NCBI GenBank assembly: GCA_029582155.1
Contig: CM055896.1
Span: 23,651,184-23,715,183 of the forward strand
Origin: Panopea generosa
Lineage: Eukaryota > Mollusca > Bivalvia > Adapedonta > Hiatellidae
Direction of reading: 5' to 3'
Length of the DNA stretch: 64,000 nucleotides
In this document: in pieces, positions 1 through 11,783 of the stretch
Position numbering within the stretch: the stretch's first letter is position 1
Layout of the letters: every line of letters begins with the position of its first letter
Program-made: the position numbers and the translations under genes
The notes under the pieces: generated by a model
Database searches by the model: none
What the model was told of the DNA's origin: nothing
What the model saw: the letters and a program-made list of their open reading frames with translations, nothing else

Positions 1-1583
1 AATACGTATACTTACATTTTTTGCATAAGATAGTTATCGGAAATGTTATCGGTAGTGCAAAATGTTTTAATGTCTACTTGTATTGGGTAATATTATAACC
101 AAATTGAACTCGAATGTTAAAATACTATTTGCCTAATTTAACCATCATGTTGAAAATAGCATTAAATTAAACAGTTACTCCTATGTTAAAATGCCATTGC
201 AAAATTAAAATCCAATTTTTAAAGTGTCATTGTTATATCAATTTCAACTATTGGATCACTCATCAAATTAAATTTTAAAGTTAAGAGTATCATGACAAGT
301 CGGTGTACACAATTAATTGACTATATTTTGTATTATAAATCACCGACACGACATATCTTCCTATCACACCGGTAGTTTAAGTACGCATATGCTCTGTCTC
401 TAGTCCACCTGCCTAGCATACAAGTTCATGTATAAGGGTCAAGGGGCAAAGGGACAGGTGGTAGTTAAGCATACCACTTAGATATACTTATGAAAATGAC
501 ATGTTTGCACAATGTAAATAAAAAAAAAGAATTATAGAACATTAAAGACCGCAAATATCGTTCCTATTTGGAATTACACATTTTGTGGTTGAAGAGCACT
601 TGTACAATAACATATATTACAACTAGGGTGATTTTTAATAAAATTATCCTCAGTTTATTCACATACATATATAATTCAACAATTGCAAATGTTTCTATCC
701 CTATAAAAGTTCTAATTCACAAACATGCATGTTCAATGTCTTTCATACTACCTCTAACTAGCATCTAAGCATTATCAAAAATGCCTCGGGCCCTATTTTT
801 CTCATTGGTCATCTCCGTACTACCTCGAGTCGCATAACCTCATTGGTCAAATTCTTACTTACTAATTCTATATTGCAATATCTTATGTAGGAATTTTATC
901 ACGATTCGCATTGGCTCAAACATGAGAAGAGGATTTTAGTTTTCCAAAGGCTGTGTTCTAGTCTGTTGGAAAACATCTTTTCACTTCCATTGTCTCTGAA
1001 AATGACTTTGTTTGTATATATCCAACATGTGAGTTCAGACCAGTTGAGGTGTTTCTTCACGTGCAAAGGTTTTTCATATCCAGGACACACCTTCAGTCAG
1101 GGCAGTCTCTTGCAGTTCTAGGTGATGGCACAGTGTCTTCTGCCACCTCCAGCGGACGAGATGATCAAGTGGTGAAAGCAAGGAGAAGAGTAGTTATATT
1201 TATTTGATTGTCTATACTCTACATGTAGCAATTTTTTAAATACTGCATTTGATATGTTTTTAAACGTGGCCCAAGAAAAGATTGTTTAGATGCTAACCAA
1301 CAGAGTACACATCAGCAGCAGTGTACTTAACGGCAGTCAACACACCTTGGAACTGACGGGGAACTGTATTAATCACCAATCTTCAATAAACAACGATTTC
1401 AACTCTAATCATCATTGACTTATCAACGACTTGAAGAAATCTTCGACTTTTAAATAATCATCAGCGACTAGAAACCAGGGATCATCATAATCGACATATC
1501 AATTAATAATGTGTTCCAGTCAGCAGTGTTGCAACACCGGGAGAAGTAGCTTGCTAAATAATCTTCTTATCTTCGTCGCCAAA
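1..1583. other. Unassigned AT-rich DNA
   Basis: No coding region, RNA gene or repeat could be supported here. Short open frames exist on both strands but show no recognisable motif. Three ATTGG (inverted CCAAT) motifs lie between about 800 and 915, two of them inside the shared string CTCATTGGTCA. This could be promoter-like but is also expected by chance in AT-rich DNA. Confidence 0.5.
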
Positions 1584-1730
1584 ATGCCTAAAGACAAAGC
1601 TGCGAGGGTAAAGAGGGTAAAGAAAAACTTCAACTTACTGCCTACAAAACAGCCGTCATTTCCATATGACAGGAACACTAATAAGGCTAATTCTCTTCTT
1701 TATTTGTCATATTATGTCTCATTACGCTGA
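1584..1730 (+). CDS. Small basic hypothetical ORF (48 aa)
   Basis: An ATG in fair initiation context (AAAATGC) opens a 48-codon frame with a strongly basic start (MPKDKAARVKRVKK) and no other recognisable feature. An upstream GTG/ATG-rich leader at 1509 is in the same frame, but the downstream ATG at 1584 has the better context. The frame ends at a TGA, and no downstream exon was identified before the mariner relic at 1927. It could be the start of a decayed mobile-element ORF, a first exon, or chance. I do not recognise it. Confidence 0.2.
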   Translation: MPKDKAARVKRVKKNFNLLPTKQPSFPYDRNTNKANSLLYLSYYVSLR

Positions 1731-1926
1731 CACATTTGACTTTTGATGTTAATTATCCATGTGTACTCTCTTTTAAACTACATCTTTTAAAATAAACCAA
1801 CTCATGTTTTTTATATTCAAAGTCTATATAAAATTCATAAGTGGAGATATAGGAGAGGTATTCGAAATGTGTTGTGTATTTGGCCTCTAACAATTAATAA
1901 CTTGCTAAATCGCAAATGACTTCATT

Positions 1927-2423
1927 TCATGCTCTCAAAGTACTCTCCCGGTTAGAAATATCTAATTTTAGTCTGTGGTTCTATATCCGGAATGCGTCAC
2001 GGTAGGCTGATCGGGGTATATTACAAAGGCGCTGGTTTACGGCAGAACCAAGAGCCTGTCGTAACCCATATCTACGACCAGAGAGGAAGGTTTTCAATTT
2101 GGGAAAGAGAAAGAAATCACGTGGGGCAATGTCTGGAGAGTAAGGGGATGTGGTTATAACATTCTTAGACTTCAAATAATCCGTTACAAGCGCAAAGGTG
2201 TGCGCTGAGGCATTGTCATGCAAGAGGCGAACATGTTTGCTTCCAGTGACTAGGCGACGTTTTTTGTAGTAATTTTTCAGGGTTTTTTTAATACCACATC
2301 ACGATAGTACCTTCCAGTCACACTTTTATTCTTGTTTACCAGTACATGTATTGCAAAACCTTCAACAAAGAAAATTGCATAAAGAATCTTCTTTACACTC
2401 AAGTTCCGTTTGGCAATGACTTT
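1927..2423 (-). pseudogene. Mariner-type transposase remnant, C-terminal half
   Basis: The minus strand encodes the catalytic half of a mariner/Tc1-superfamily DDE transposase, the enzyme that cuts and pastes DNA at TA sites. Visible family motifs in order are SVKKILYAIFF, VTGRYYRDVVLKK, HDNASAHT (second catalytic Asp) and SPYSPDIAPRDFFLFPKLK (third Asp). The two Asp residues are 32 residues apart rather than the 34 typical of mariner, suggesting a small deletion. A single-base frameshift lies near 2280 between VVLKK and LKNYYKKR, and a TAG at 1981-1983 interrupts the C-terminus, after which homologous-looking sequence continues to a TGA at 1927. The N-terminal DNA-binding part, the first catalytic Asp and the terminal inverted repeats were not found. 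It is a dead fragment with no role inferred today. Confidence 0.8.
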
Positions 2424-2533
2424 TGCTAAAAAATATATAGACAGCAGAAGTTCGTAGAAATGTGTGTGCATGTTGTGTGTTGAGGATATTATTAACAACA
2501 TGGCTACGAGAAACAGTGTAAATAGGACTCAAA

Positions 2534-3785
2534 ATGAGACTTATGGCGAGGAATGATAAACAAAGAATGAAACGACCACTCGATATATCAGGTAGCGTAA
2601 ACTCTTCAAACTCTCAAAATTCAACAAATTCGTCATCACACTCATCAATTCTATCGTCTGACGATAAATTTTTAATCATTTTGGAGAAGATAAAGCAACC
2701 AGAGAAAAGTAGCAGTGGTATTATGTCAATGGCTGCCAAAATTGATCAAACCCAAACAAAGGTAAACAATATGGAATATCGTGTTGAAGTGAATAGTGAT
2801 TATATAAAACAGTTAGCTTATCACAGCATAGACATAGATTCCAGATCAAGGCGTAATAACTTTGTATTTTATGGTCTAGCTGATTTAGAACACGAGGACA
2901 CATATCAATTGTTACAACAGTTTTTTGAAGACTGTCTGAATATTGACATATCTGATATGTATATACAACGTGTTCATAGATTGGGCTCGTTGCGTAACGC
3001 ACGACGTATAACACAGACTCCCAGACGGTCTGTTATTGCAGCATTCCGTGATTACAGAGACACGGAAATCGTTTTGGAACAGGCTAGAAATTTACGCGGC
3101 TCCAGGTATGGAATAGACCGCGACTACTCAAAAGTGATATCCGCCGCTATGAAACGGCTCTGGAATCAATACAAAGCAGCTAAATCAAATCCGCGATCAA
3201 GGGTCAAAATTGTATTTTCGGCAAAGCTTATTGTAAACGGGCAGGTGTAGCGGACGAATTTCCTGATTGGCAAGACATTGTAAACCGTGACAGGTGTGCC
3301 ATGTTCAAAAATTCAAATGTAAACCGATCAAAAACTCTAGCATATATTCGGCAGCTACATTATTAGACACAAGTACATCAAGTCTAAGCCAAAGGCCAAG
3401 TGCGGAAGTTAGAATCGCGACGCCGCCGTCAAACCAACATTTATCAATTCGCCTGGGGTCTACACAGCGAGGCGAACAGATCTCCACTCAAAACAGTGTA
3501 CCCATGGACACGCATGCGTCGGTGATTTCTGAAGATTTAGATAGTATTATCAATAGTCAAAAGCACACCCTACAGCCATCGATAATTAGGGATGCCAGAT
3601 TTATCCCGACTCATATTGGCAAACACGGTTCAAGGCACGGTGATACAGGAGAGACCGTTATGTTTACATCGACACCCACATGCACGATACACTATAATGA
3701 TGAGACCCGCACTATACAGAAGCAGACGACAGATAAGCAATTTCACGATAAGCCGCCGGGCAAAAACAGCATATACGAACAATAG
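2534..3785 (+). pseudogene. LINE A ORF1-like protein (broken)
   Basis: The first 238 codons (2534-3250) hold a Ser/Asn-rich N-terminus, a short heptad-like stretch around residues 75-95, then an RNA-binding-like block with SRRNNFVFYGLAD, QRVHRLGS and AFRDYRDTEIVL. These match the pattern of L1-type ORF1 proteins, which coat LINE RNA. A TAG at 3248-3250 ends this frame, but the next frame reads directly on from the same point as ADEFPDWQDIVNRDR, so one base has been gained or lost. A further shift leads into a Ser/Thr/Gln-rich stretch ending at 3785, just before the endonuclease region. The start at 2534 is the first ATG of the frame; a second ATG follows four codons later. Confidence 0.7.
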
Positions 3786-3802
3786 GACGGACGGGAGAGG
3801 TC

Positions 3803-4842
3803 GAATTTAAACTTTGTACTTTAAACATTCAAGGATTAGTAACAAAAAAAATAAATAAATTACAATCTGTAGAAATGAGATGTATATTTGAATAAAATGA
3901 TCTTATTTTATAAACGGAAACATGGACACATACATTAACCGATTTAAATGTTGACGGGTTCTCAGTTTTCCCGCTACATAGAACAGATAAAAAAGCAGAC
4001 AGTAAGCGTGACTCTGGGTCATCGCTTGTTATATTAAGAATTGCTTGTTGAATGAAGTAGAATTGTTTAGCAGTGACAGCGATGATATTTTATGGTTCAA
4101 AATAAAAGGTAGACTATTTCACCTAGAGGAGGATGTGTACCTATGCTATGTTATGTGATACCACGAGGTAGTTCCCGGGAAGTATTTGTTGAAACAAACG
4201 TTTATGACCGAGTTCTGAATAAGATAGTATCAATAACAAACTTAACAAATGCACAGTGTAGCTTTGTGGTCATTGGGGACCTTAATAGTCGTATAGGACA
4301 ATTAAGTGATTACGTTGAACATGATGAAGTTAACCCACACATTGGAGTACTTCCGGAGCACTACCGCCCTGACCCGAATTTCACAAGATAAATTTACAAA
4401 TCAAAATGGGTCATTGCTTTTGGACTTTTGTAAAGAAACCGGTTTAGGTATACTTAATGGGCGTGTCGGCTCGGATGGCAGTGTTGGGAAGTACGCCCTG
4501 ATATCTAGTATTAAAAACAGTGTTGTAGATTATGTTTTAGCAAGTCAAATTCTTATTGATAAGTTTGACAGATTTGAAGTTAGTGATCCAAATATTCTGT
4601 CTGATCATTGTGCTATTACTTTCTCGATGAATTCTGTCAGCAATGACGTCACAGATAATGATATACATACAGGAAGTACAGAGCAAATAACTTTTCAATA
4701 TAAATGGAACAATGATAAAAGTGAAGATTACAAATGCAGAATAAAAAATGAAAGTGTAAAATTGAAACTAGACGAACTTATTGCGAATTTGAATGTAAAT
4801 ACTGACAACGAAATAATCGATAAAAATATTGTTATTTTATAG
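3803..4842 (+). pseudogene. LINE A endonuclease domain (APE-like, broken)
   Basis: The reading order recovers an AP-endonuclease-like domain of the kind that nicks the target for reverse transcription: FKLCTLNIQGL near 3806, TETWTHTLTDL near 3915, FVVIGDLNSRIG near 4264, and the terminal LSDHCAITF near 4600. The GDLN and SDH motifs carry catalytic residues in this family. A stop follows FE near 3893, further stops occur near 4050, and a frame change near 4380 splits the GDLN half from the SDH half. The tail (to 4842) is a linker towards the reverse transcriptase. Nuclease activity cannot be retained. Confidence 0.75.
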
Positions 4843-4845
4843 AAA

Positions 4846-6666
4846 TAATGGAAGATATTTGCACGCCACTCTTCAAGCAAAAATGTAGTTCTGCTAGTAA
4901 GCACGATAACGTTACCAAAAGGGATAACCCATGGTTTGACAACGACTGTGAAATGAAACGTATTTTGTTTTATACCGATCTAAATAAATATCGGAATTAC
5001 AAATTTGATGAAAATTAAATAAATATGTGTAGAGCTAGGTCGGAATATAAGCATACTATAAGACGTTTTAAAACTATAAAAACTTTTTTTTTACCGCAAA
5101 ACGAACACCTAAAAAATTACTTGAGTGTCGAAAATCGAATGCAAGAGAGTATTGGACAATGTTAAAAGACTCTTCGAAAATTTCACAACCGAAATCTGTT
5201 TCAACTTCTAATTTTCCACGCTATTTCAAAGCGATAAATAATCCTGGCTACATTTTATACCAAGCAGACGGAGATGTGTTATATTTTGTTGAAAGGTATT
5301 TAAACAAGGAGATTCAAGTTATGTTTGATGAATTAAATACAGAAATAACACGGTCAGAAATAACGAATTCAATAGGCCAATAACGAAATAATTCATCTGC
5401 CGGCCCAGATTATTTATTAAACGAATTCTATAAACATTGTTCTGACGAGTTATTACCATATTTCCATATACTGTTCAACTCATATCTATCTCGCGGATAT
5501 TTCCCAAAATTGTGGAGCGAAGGTTTCATAGTTCCTATATTTAAATGCGGGAATACCAGTGAACCTGGCAATTACAGAGGTATTACGCTTCTTAGTACAC
5601 TAGGAAAACTGCTCTCGAGAATCCTCAACAATCGATTGAATAATTGGGCAGAGCTATACCATGTATATATTGAGGCGCAGGCAGGATTTAGAAAAGGCAT
5701 AAGTACAGTAGACATTAATGGAATCATAACACATAGTCTCAATCAAGGAGAAAAGTTATATTGTGCTTTCGTTGATTTCAAAAAGGCTTTCGATTTTGTA
5801 GTGAGAGACGTTTTGTGGTATAAATTGATAAAGTTTGGTGTCAGAGGTAAAATTCTTAACGTGATTAAATCGATGTATGTGAGCATTAAGTCAAAAGTAA
5901 AATATATGAATACATTAAGTGAAGTTGTTTCGTGTTTATTGGTGGTGAGACAAGGGGAGTGTTTGTCACCCTTTTTATTTAGCATGTATTTAAATGATAT
6001 AGAAGAGGAGTTCATTAACAGTGGAATAGAAGGTATTAATGTAGGAATGCTTAAGATGTGTGGGTTACTCTACGCAGACGATATTATTATATTTGCAAAG
6101 TCCAAGGATGAGTTGCAAAAATCATAAATAGTTTAGCCAATTACTGTGATAGGTGGAGGTTAACCGTTAATACACACAAACAAAATATGATATTCAGAAA
6201 AGGAGGGCAATTGCCACGTAATGCAACATTTTGATTAAAAGAAAACACTTTGGAAATTGTTAACAAGTTTAAATATTTAAGCGTTCTCTTTACATCCGAA
6301 GGGGCTTTTAACGAACATGAGAAAATGCTAGCTGGACAGCCCCTTAAAGCCATATTTCAGCTTGATCGGTACCTTAATACGTTTACTGATATATCCCCAG
6401 AGCATTTATTTGAGTTATTTGACAAGCTAATATCACCAATCTTTAACTATTCATCGAACGTTTGGGGGTTCAACAAAGGGACTAACGTTGAACGAATACA
6501 TTTAAGGTTTGTTAAAAGGGTAATAGGGGTAAAATTATCAACTCAAAATTCGTTTATATGTGGTGAAACGGGGCGTATCAACCTTATAAATAGTAGATAT
6601 TACACAATTATCAAATACTGGTTGAAACTGTGTTGCTGCAGTGATATAAAATACAAAAAAAAACAG
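4846..6666 (+). pseudogene. LINE A reverse transcriptase (broken)
   Basis: After a linker (NPWFDNDCEMKR near 4930), the frame shows RT signatures: a proline/SAGPD-like entry near 5400, EPGNYRGITLLSTLGKL, palm motif A AFVDFKKAFD at 5765-5794, motif B RQGECLSPFLFSMYLND near 5951, and the catalytic YADD at 6071-6082. A thumb-like section with NVWGFNKG follows. Stops or frame changes fall near 5018, 5383, 6127 and 6233. The open segment from 5510 to 6127 is 205 codons. The region ends abruptly at the inverted-repeat insertion beginning at 6667. Confidence 0.85.
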
Positions 6667-6907
6667 TGAAAGGAAAAAGAAAGTATACATACCTATAAAC
6701 GTCGACAGGTCAAGGAACAATAAATATATTGCATATAAATTTTGTATATTTATATTTCATCACATTGTTAAATAAAAAAACAAACATTTAATTCATTTCA
6801 AAGCAAAACAATAAGAAAAAATAAGTTCATTTTCCATCACATTAATAAACGTAGCCAATAATGAAATAATTCTAAAAACCAAAATGTATACTTTCTTTTT
6901 CCTTTCA
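6667..6907. mobile_element. MITE-like element with perfect 24-bp terminal inverted repeats
   Basis: The 24 bases at 6667-6690 (starting TGAAAGGAAAAAG) are the exact reverse complement of 6884-6907 (ending CTTTTTCCTTTCA). The 241-bp unit is very AT-rich and has no coding capacity. It separates two parts of the LINE A coding region, so it inserted into an existing LINE copy. A matching target-site duplication is not obvious, so the superfamily is unassigned. The size, non-coding interior and inverted ends fit a miniature inverted-repeat transposable element. Confidence 0.75.
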
Positions 6908-6914
6908 ATGTAGT

Positions 6915-7556
6915 TTATAATATGTTGAAAAATGACAATGAAATGCACGCGAACAGGGCTAATTGGACATCGAAAGTTAAATACTTGTTATCTAGGCTCG
7001 GATTCTTTAATGTTTGGTTAGCACAAGGCGTCGGTGATGTAAATGTATTTCTCTCACTATTTAAACAACGAATAAAAGATATTTTTATTAAGAATTGGGA
7101 GACCGAGCTAGACATGTCATCAAGAGCACTATTTTATAGGTCGGTCGCGCTCTCTGAGTTCAAACCTTATCTGCAGAAGATAAATATATAAAAAATCCGT
7201 ATTGCAATGACAAAATTAAGACTATCTTCGCATAGATTGGAAATGGATTGTGGTCGGTGGCGCAAACCCGAATGTGTAACATTCCACCATTCAACGATAG
7301 GAAATGTAGACAATGTACGTTATTAGAAAATGAGAACCATTTTGTAATTGAATGTAAAAACTGTGCAGACTTAAGATCAATTTATATTAAAAAGTATTTT
7401 TGGAAATATCCAAGTTACATGAAATTTACGAAACTTATTAACAGCACATGTGATTCTGAGATTAGGCAGTTGTCAGTGTTCATATATAATGCTTTTGAAC
7501 GTCGTATGGTTTTGAACAAATATTTGTTTCATTTAAATAATTTATTAAACATATAA
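6915..7556 (+). pseudogene. LINE A C-terminal region with Cys/His zinc motif
   Basis: This resumes the LINE polyprotein beyond the inserted element. It begins around MLKNDNEMHANRANW and ends in a frame containing CRQCTLLENENHFVIECK, a Cys-x2-Cys...His...Cys arrangement common at the C-terminus of APE-type LINE reverse transcriptases and thought to bind template RNA. A TAA at 7189-7191 and a frame change near 7245 break it. The final stop is at 7556, followed by T-rich and A-rich sequence to about 7,660 that probably includes the 3' untranslated region. Confidence 0.7.
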
Positions 7557-8019
7557 AATCAGTATTAATACCAACAAATATAAGTTTATTATTTGGTTAT
7601 TTTCTATGATTTTCGTTTTTTCTTTCTTTTCTTTTGTGGGCTTTTTTTTAAAAAAAATTAGATCTCTCCCACAGTGAGACTTTCAAATACTAAAATACCC
7701 TATTGTCTAAAGTAAAAACTATAGCTAACATCTATTATATTTCAAACGCTTGTTTAATCAAATGAATCATTGCATATGTTGTTTTTTTTGTTGTTTTTTT
7801 ATTTCCATAGTACATTCACATACAATTTATTATTACATACATAATGCAATTTACAATCTTCATATATATTTGTTTATGAACGTAATATCAGAAATAAAGT
7901 TTAGGATTTTGACAGAATAGGTCGGAGAGATGAGAAAAAAAGGTGAAGAATAAGATTTTTTTGTTTAGAAAGAAAGGTAAATTACTCCACACTGTCACTT
8001 TATAGATTAACATTTCGTA
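7557..8019. other. LINE 3' untranslated sequences, AT-rich
   Basis: This gap between two convergent LINE coding ends holds homopolymer T and A runs (for example about 7640-7660) and no gene. It is best read as the 3' untranslated region of the plus-strand LINE A followed by that of the minus-strand fragment at 8020-8274. The exact junction is not visible. Confidence 0.45.
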
Positions 8020-8274
8020 TTAGAAAAGTTGCAGTTTATTCCATTTGTTTTCATGTTGTGTAATTTTGTCTTTTGTCAGTGCAAATAATCTTTCAAGGTT
8101 TTCATGGTACTTTAAATATTTTTTAAAATTGTTAAAATTCGGTATTGTGTTTGCATATTTGTTTTTAAAAATGAAGTATTTTGCATATATCAATATACAG
8201 TTTAATAAGTTAGTGTAGCTACTCTGGTCCACATATCCAAAGGAGATACCATCATACCAATTTACTATTGACAA
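8020..8274 (-). pseudogene. 5'-truncated LINE, C-terminal RT tail
   Basis: The 84-codon minus frame contains NLLNCILIYAKYFIFKNK and a Lys/Trp-ending tail (ENKWNKLQ). This resembles the extreme C-terminus of APE-type LINE reverse transcriptases, in which an I-x-AKYFI-x-K helix follows the zinc motif. No other LINE domain precedes it on the minus strand; instead an (ATA)n stretch and a minisatellite begin. It is probably a severely 5'-truncated insertion facing LINE A tail to tail. The identification rests on weak motif similarity. Confidence 0.45.
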
Positions 8275-8405
8275 TTATGTATTGAAACCTGTATTATGTT
8301 CACATATTCATTAGCCGTATATGGCTTAAATAATAATAATAATAAAAGTATATACATAATTTATTTTATTGGTTATGTCTGCATGGTGTACACAAATAAA
8401 AACTA

Positions 8406-10367
8406 GATTTGATGTATTAGATGTTATGTTCATAGGTATTATATTATTGTGAGATGTGATGTATGTGATGTTATATACATAGGTATTATATTATTGTGAG
8501 ATGTGATGTATGTGATGTTATGGACATAGGTATTACATCATTGTGAGATGTGATGTATGTGATGTTATGTACATAGGTATTACATCATTGTGAGATGTGA
8601 TGTATGTGATGTTATATACATAGGTATTGTATTATTGTGAGATGTGATGTATGTGATGTTATGTACATAGGTATTACATCATTGTGAGATGTGATGTATG
8701 TGATGTTATGTACAAAGGTATTATATTATTGTGAGATGTGATGTATGTGATGTTATGTACATAGGTATTATATTATTGTGAGATGTGATGTATGTGATGT
8801 TATGTACATAGGTATTATATTATTGTGAGATGTGATGTATGTGATGTTATATACATAGGTATTGTATTATTGTAAGATGTGATGTATGTGATGTTATGTA
8901 CATAGATATTACATCATTGTGAGATGTGATGTATGTGATGTTATATACATAGGTATTGTATTATTGTGATATGTGATGTATGTGATGTTATGTACATAGG
9001 TATTACATCATTGTGAGATGTGATGTATGTGATGTTATGTACATAGGTAATACATCATTATGAGATGTGATGTATGTGATGTTATGTACATAGGTATTAT
9101 ATTATTGTGAGATGTGATGTATGTGATGTTATGTACATAGGTATTACATCATTGTGAGATGTGATGTATGTGATGTTATGTACAAAGGTATTATATTATT
9201 GTGAGATGTGATGTATGTGATGTTATATACATAGGTATTGTATTATTGTGAGATGTGATGTATGTGATGTTATGTACATAGATATTACAATATTGTGAGA
9301 TGTGATGTATGTGATGTTATATACATAGGTATTGTATTATTGTGAGATGTGATGTATGTGATGTTATGTACATATGTATTACATCATTGTGAGATGTGAT
9401 GTATGTGATGTTATGTACAAAGGTATTACATTATTGTGAGATGTGATGTATGTGATGTTATGTACATAGGTATTGTATTATTGTGAGATGTGATGTATGT
9501 GATGTTATGTACATAGGTATTATATTATTGTGAGATGTGATGTATTAGATATTATGTTCATAGGTATTATATTATTGTGAGATGTGATGTATGTGATGTT
9601 ATGTACATAGGTATTATATTATTGTGAGATGTGATGTATGTGATGTTATTTACATAGGTATTATATTATTGTGAGATGTGATGTATGTGATGTTATGTAC
9701 ATAGGTATTATATTATTGTGAGATGTGATGTATGTGATGTTATGTACATAGGTGTTACATTATTGTGAGATGTGATGTATGTGATGTTATGTACATAGGT
9801 ATTATATTATTGTGAGATGTGATGTATGTGATGTTATGTACATAGGTATTACATCATTGTGAGATGTGATGTATGTGATGTTATGTACAAAGGTATTATA
9901 TTATTGTGAGATGTGATGTATGTGATGTTATGTACATAGGTATTGTATTATTGTGAGATGTGATGTATGTGATGCTATGTGCATATGTATTACATTATTG
10001 TGAGATGTGATGTATGTGATGTTATGTACATAGATATTACATTATTGTGAGATGTGATGTATGTGATGTTATGTACATGGGTATGATTTTATTGTGAGAT
10101 GTGATGTATGTGATGTTATGGACATAGGTATTATATTATTGTGAGATGTGATGTTATGTACATAGGTATTATTTTATTGTGAGATGTGATGTATGTGATG
10201 TTATGTACATAGGTATTATATTATTGTGAGATGTGATGTATGTGATGTTATGTACATAGGTATTATATCATTGTGAGATGTGATGTATGTGATGTTATGT
10301 GCATAGGTGTTACATTATTGTGAGATGTGATGTATGTGATGTTATGTTCATAGGTATTATATTATTG
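8406..10367. repeat. 47-bp minisatellite, about 42 copies
   Basis: A head-to-tail array with unit parts GATGTGATGTATGTGATG, TTATGTACATAGG and TATTATATTATTGTGA, 47 bases in total. Variant classes differ mainly at TATTATATTATTG versus TATTACATCATTG versus TATTGTATTATTG, and at TACATAGG versus TACAAAGG. The period is not a multiple of three and no long frame exists. One unit near 10,146 is shortened. The array starts directly after the LINE fragment region and ends at GAAACATC. Confidence 0.95.
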
Positions 10368-10839
10368 AAACATCAACCTTGTCCTTTAACATTAAGCTAT
10401 TCGAGGGGAATGTGCCTGTGGATCTATCAAATAAATGAAAGTATGGCACACTACATGACCTTATAGAACGATTTAAGCATGTCACTGTTAAATATAGAAT
10501 ACACGAGTTCAGATTGTGTTGATATTCGTAGACATTTTGTTAATATTATTCTTGTTCACAATCATTATCCTCGCTATTTTCATAATCACGTGATAGAGTA
10601 CGCTAGTCTTCGTTACCAACGACTCTTTCGTTTAAGACAAGTGGGTATCCAAGATGAACACCCAGTATTTTAATAGAATGTGCATGTGTCCTCATACCAA
10701 GTACACATTGACACGTGCATATTCTATCCAAATAGATATACTGTTGATTCATCTCGGGTAATAGCAAAACAAATCTTACAGGATAAAACTGGAAACAAAA
10801 GAACAAAGAAAGCGAATATGCACAATTACTGTAGTAAAC

Positions 10840-11085
10840 GGCAATAAATAAATAAATGCGTGCGTGCGTGCGAGATTATAATCAAATAAGCAAACCAGTC
10901 AATCAGCCATTCAGTCACAGTCAATTAATTTATAAATGGTTGAATCAATAATACATGTATATTAATAAATGAATGAATCCACCAATTAATCAATCAATCA
11001 ATCAATCAGTGAGTGAGTAACGGAGTAAGTGAACTAGAAAATAAATGTGTAAGCGAATCAGTAAGTTAATAAGCGATGACACTGC
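10840..11085. repeat. Decayed tetranucleotide-periodic simple sequence
   Basis: About 245 bases are dominated by changing four-base words: AATA runs, (GCGT)n near 10,858, (AATC)n near 10,990-11,007, then (AGTG)n/(AGTA)n. The four-base rhythm runs through several different words, suggesting an old and repeatedly re-seeded tetranucleotide microsatellite. Confidence 0.6.
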
Positions 11086-11730
11086 GTATTTTACGCTAGC
11101 CTTTATTAGTGTTGTCTAGATCTAACATGTGTAACACGTCAATGCGTTGGTTTATGCTCAATATTCAAATGTTTCTGATATGTCATCAAACTCACAAGCA
11201 GAATCATCTGTGAATACGTTCTGTGTTTAAAACAGCTTATGGTCTTCGTTATCCTGCTGTTTCTCCACGAATCATATGCCTCGTCCCTTGAAGCCATATT
11301 TCGTGTGTTGTGTCGTTGTGTCAGTCGGTTACTGACTTCGGCATTCCTGTATATGGAAAACCTTCGCATGTGAGGAAACACCTGGAGCGCTACCAGGAAT
11401 ACCTCCTACTCGGTCAGTAACCATTACGTAGTCAACCATATATGTTTCCCGAACATCTTGATTAGTTGAACCTCTGAAATACCCGTGACCGATACCATAG
11501 TATTTCGTCTCAATTGAAACAATTAAAAATATTTTAGAATAAAGTTCTCAATACAACCGAACGACTATAAATATCGTAAATGGCACTTGTAATATAGAAA
11601 TGATCAATACCGGGTATGTATGTATTAACTGAAGTGTGACCTAGTTTTAGAATATTATGTGAGCTCGTCACCTGGAATATCTGACAACGTGTTAGTAATA
11701 TATCCTTCCCTTCTCTACGGCAGATGTAAT

Positions 11731-11783
11731 TAGTAATACAGTGGTAGAGCATCGAACCCATAATCTGAGGTTCTGGTTCCACA
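11731..11783 (+). other. tRNA-like relic (possible SINE head or tRNA pseudogene)
   Basis: The string CAGTGGTAGAGC resembles a tRNA D-arm (box A). It is followed by an anticodon-loop-like CCCATAA (CAT at the anticodon position, methionine-like) and then GGTTCTGGTTCC in the place of the T-arm (box B consensus GGTTCGANTCC). The acceptor stem does not pair convincingly, so it is not called as a functional tRNA. No SINE body shared with the two SINE copies in this window was seen. Confidence 0.3.

Larger units (their letters stand above)
2534..7556 (+). mobile_element. Degenerate APE-type non-LTR retrotransposon (LINE A)
   Basis: Domains follow the order ORF1 (coiled coil plus RNA-binding part), AP-like endonuclease, reverse transcriptase and a Cys/His-rich tail, all on the plus strand over about 5 kb. 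This is the full layout of a target-primed LINE. Many frameshifts and stops make it inactive. A 241-bp inverted-repeat element is inserted at 6667-6907 within the region after the RT domain. The 5' boundary lies near or just before 2534, where the mariner relic ends; the 3' untranslated part probably runs to about 7,650. The clade is not assigned: L1-like ORF1 features are present, and the RT has the string FKKAFDFVVRD. No target-site duplication was identified. Confidence 0.85.

Noticed and set aside
899..1090. A 63-codon minus-strand frame and an overlapping plus-strand frame
   Set aside because: Neither shows a recognisable domain, and both are within chance length for this composition.
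8406..10367. CRISPR-like regular repeats
   Set aside because: The repeats are contiguous with no variable spacers, and the surrounding DNA is eukaryotic.
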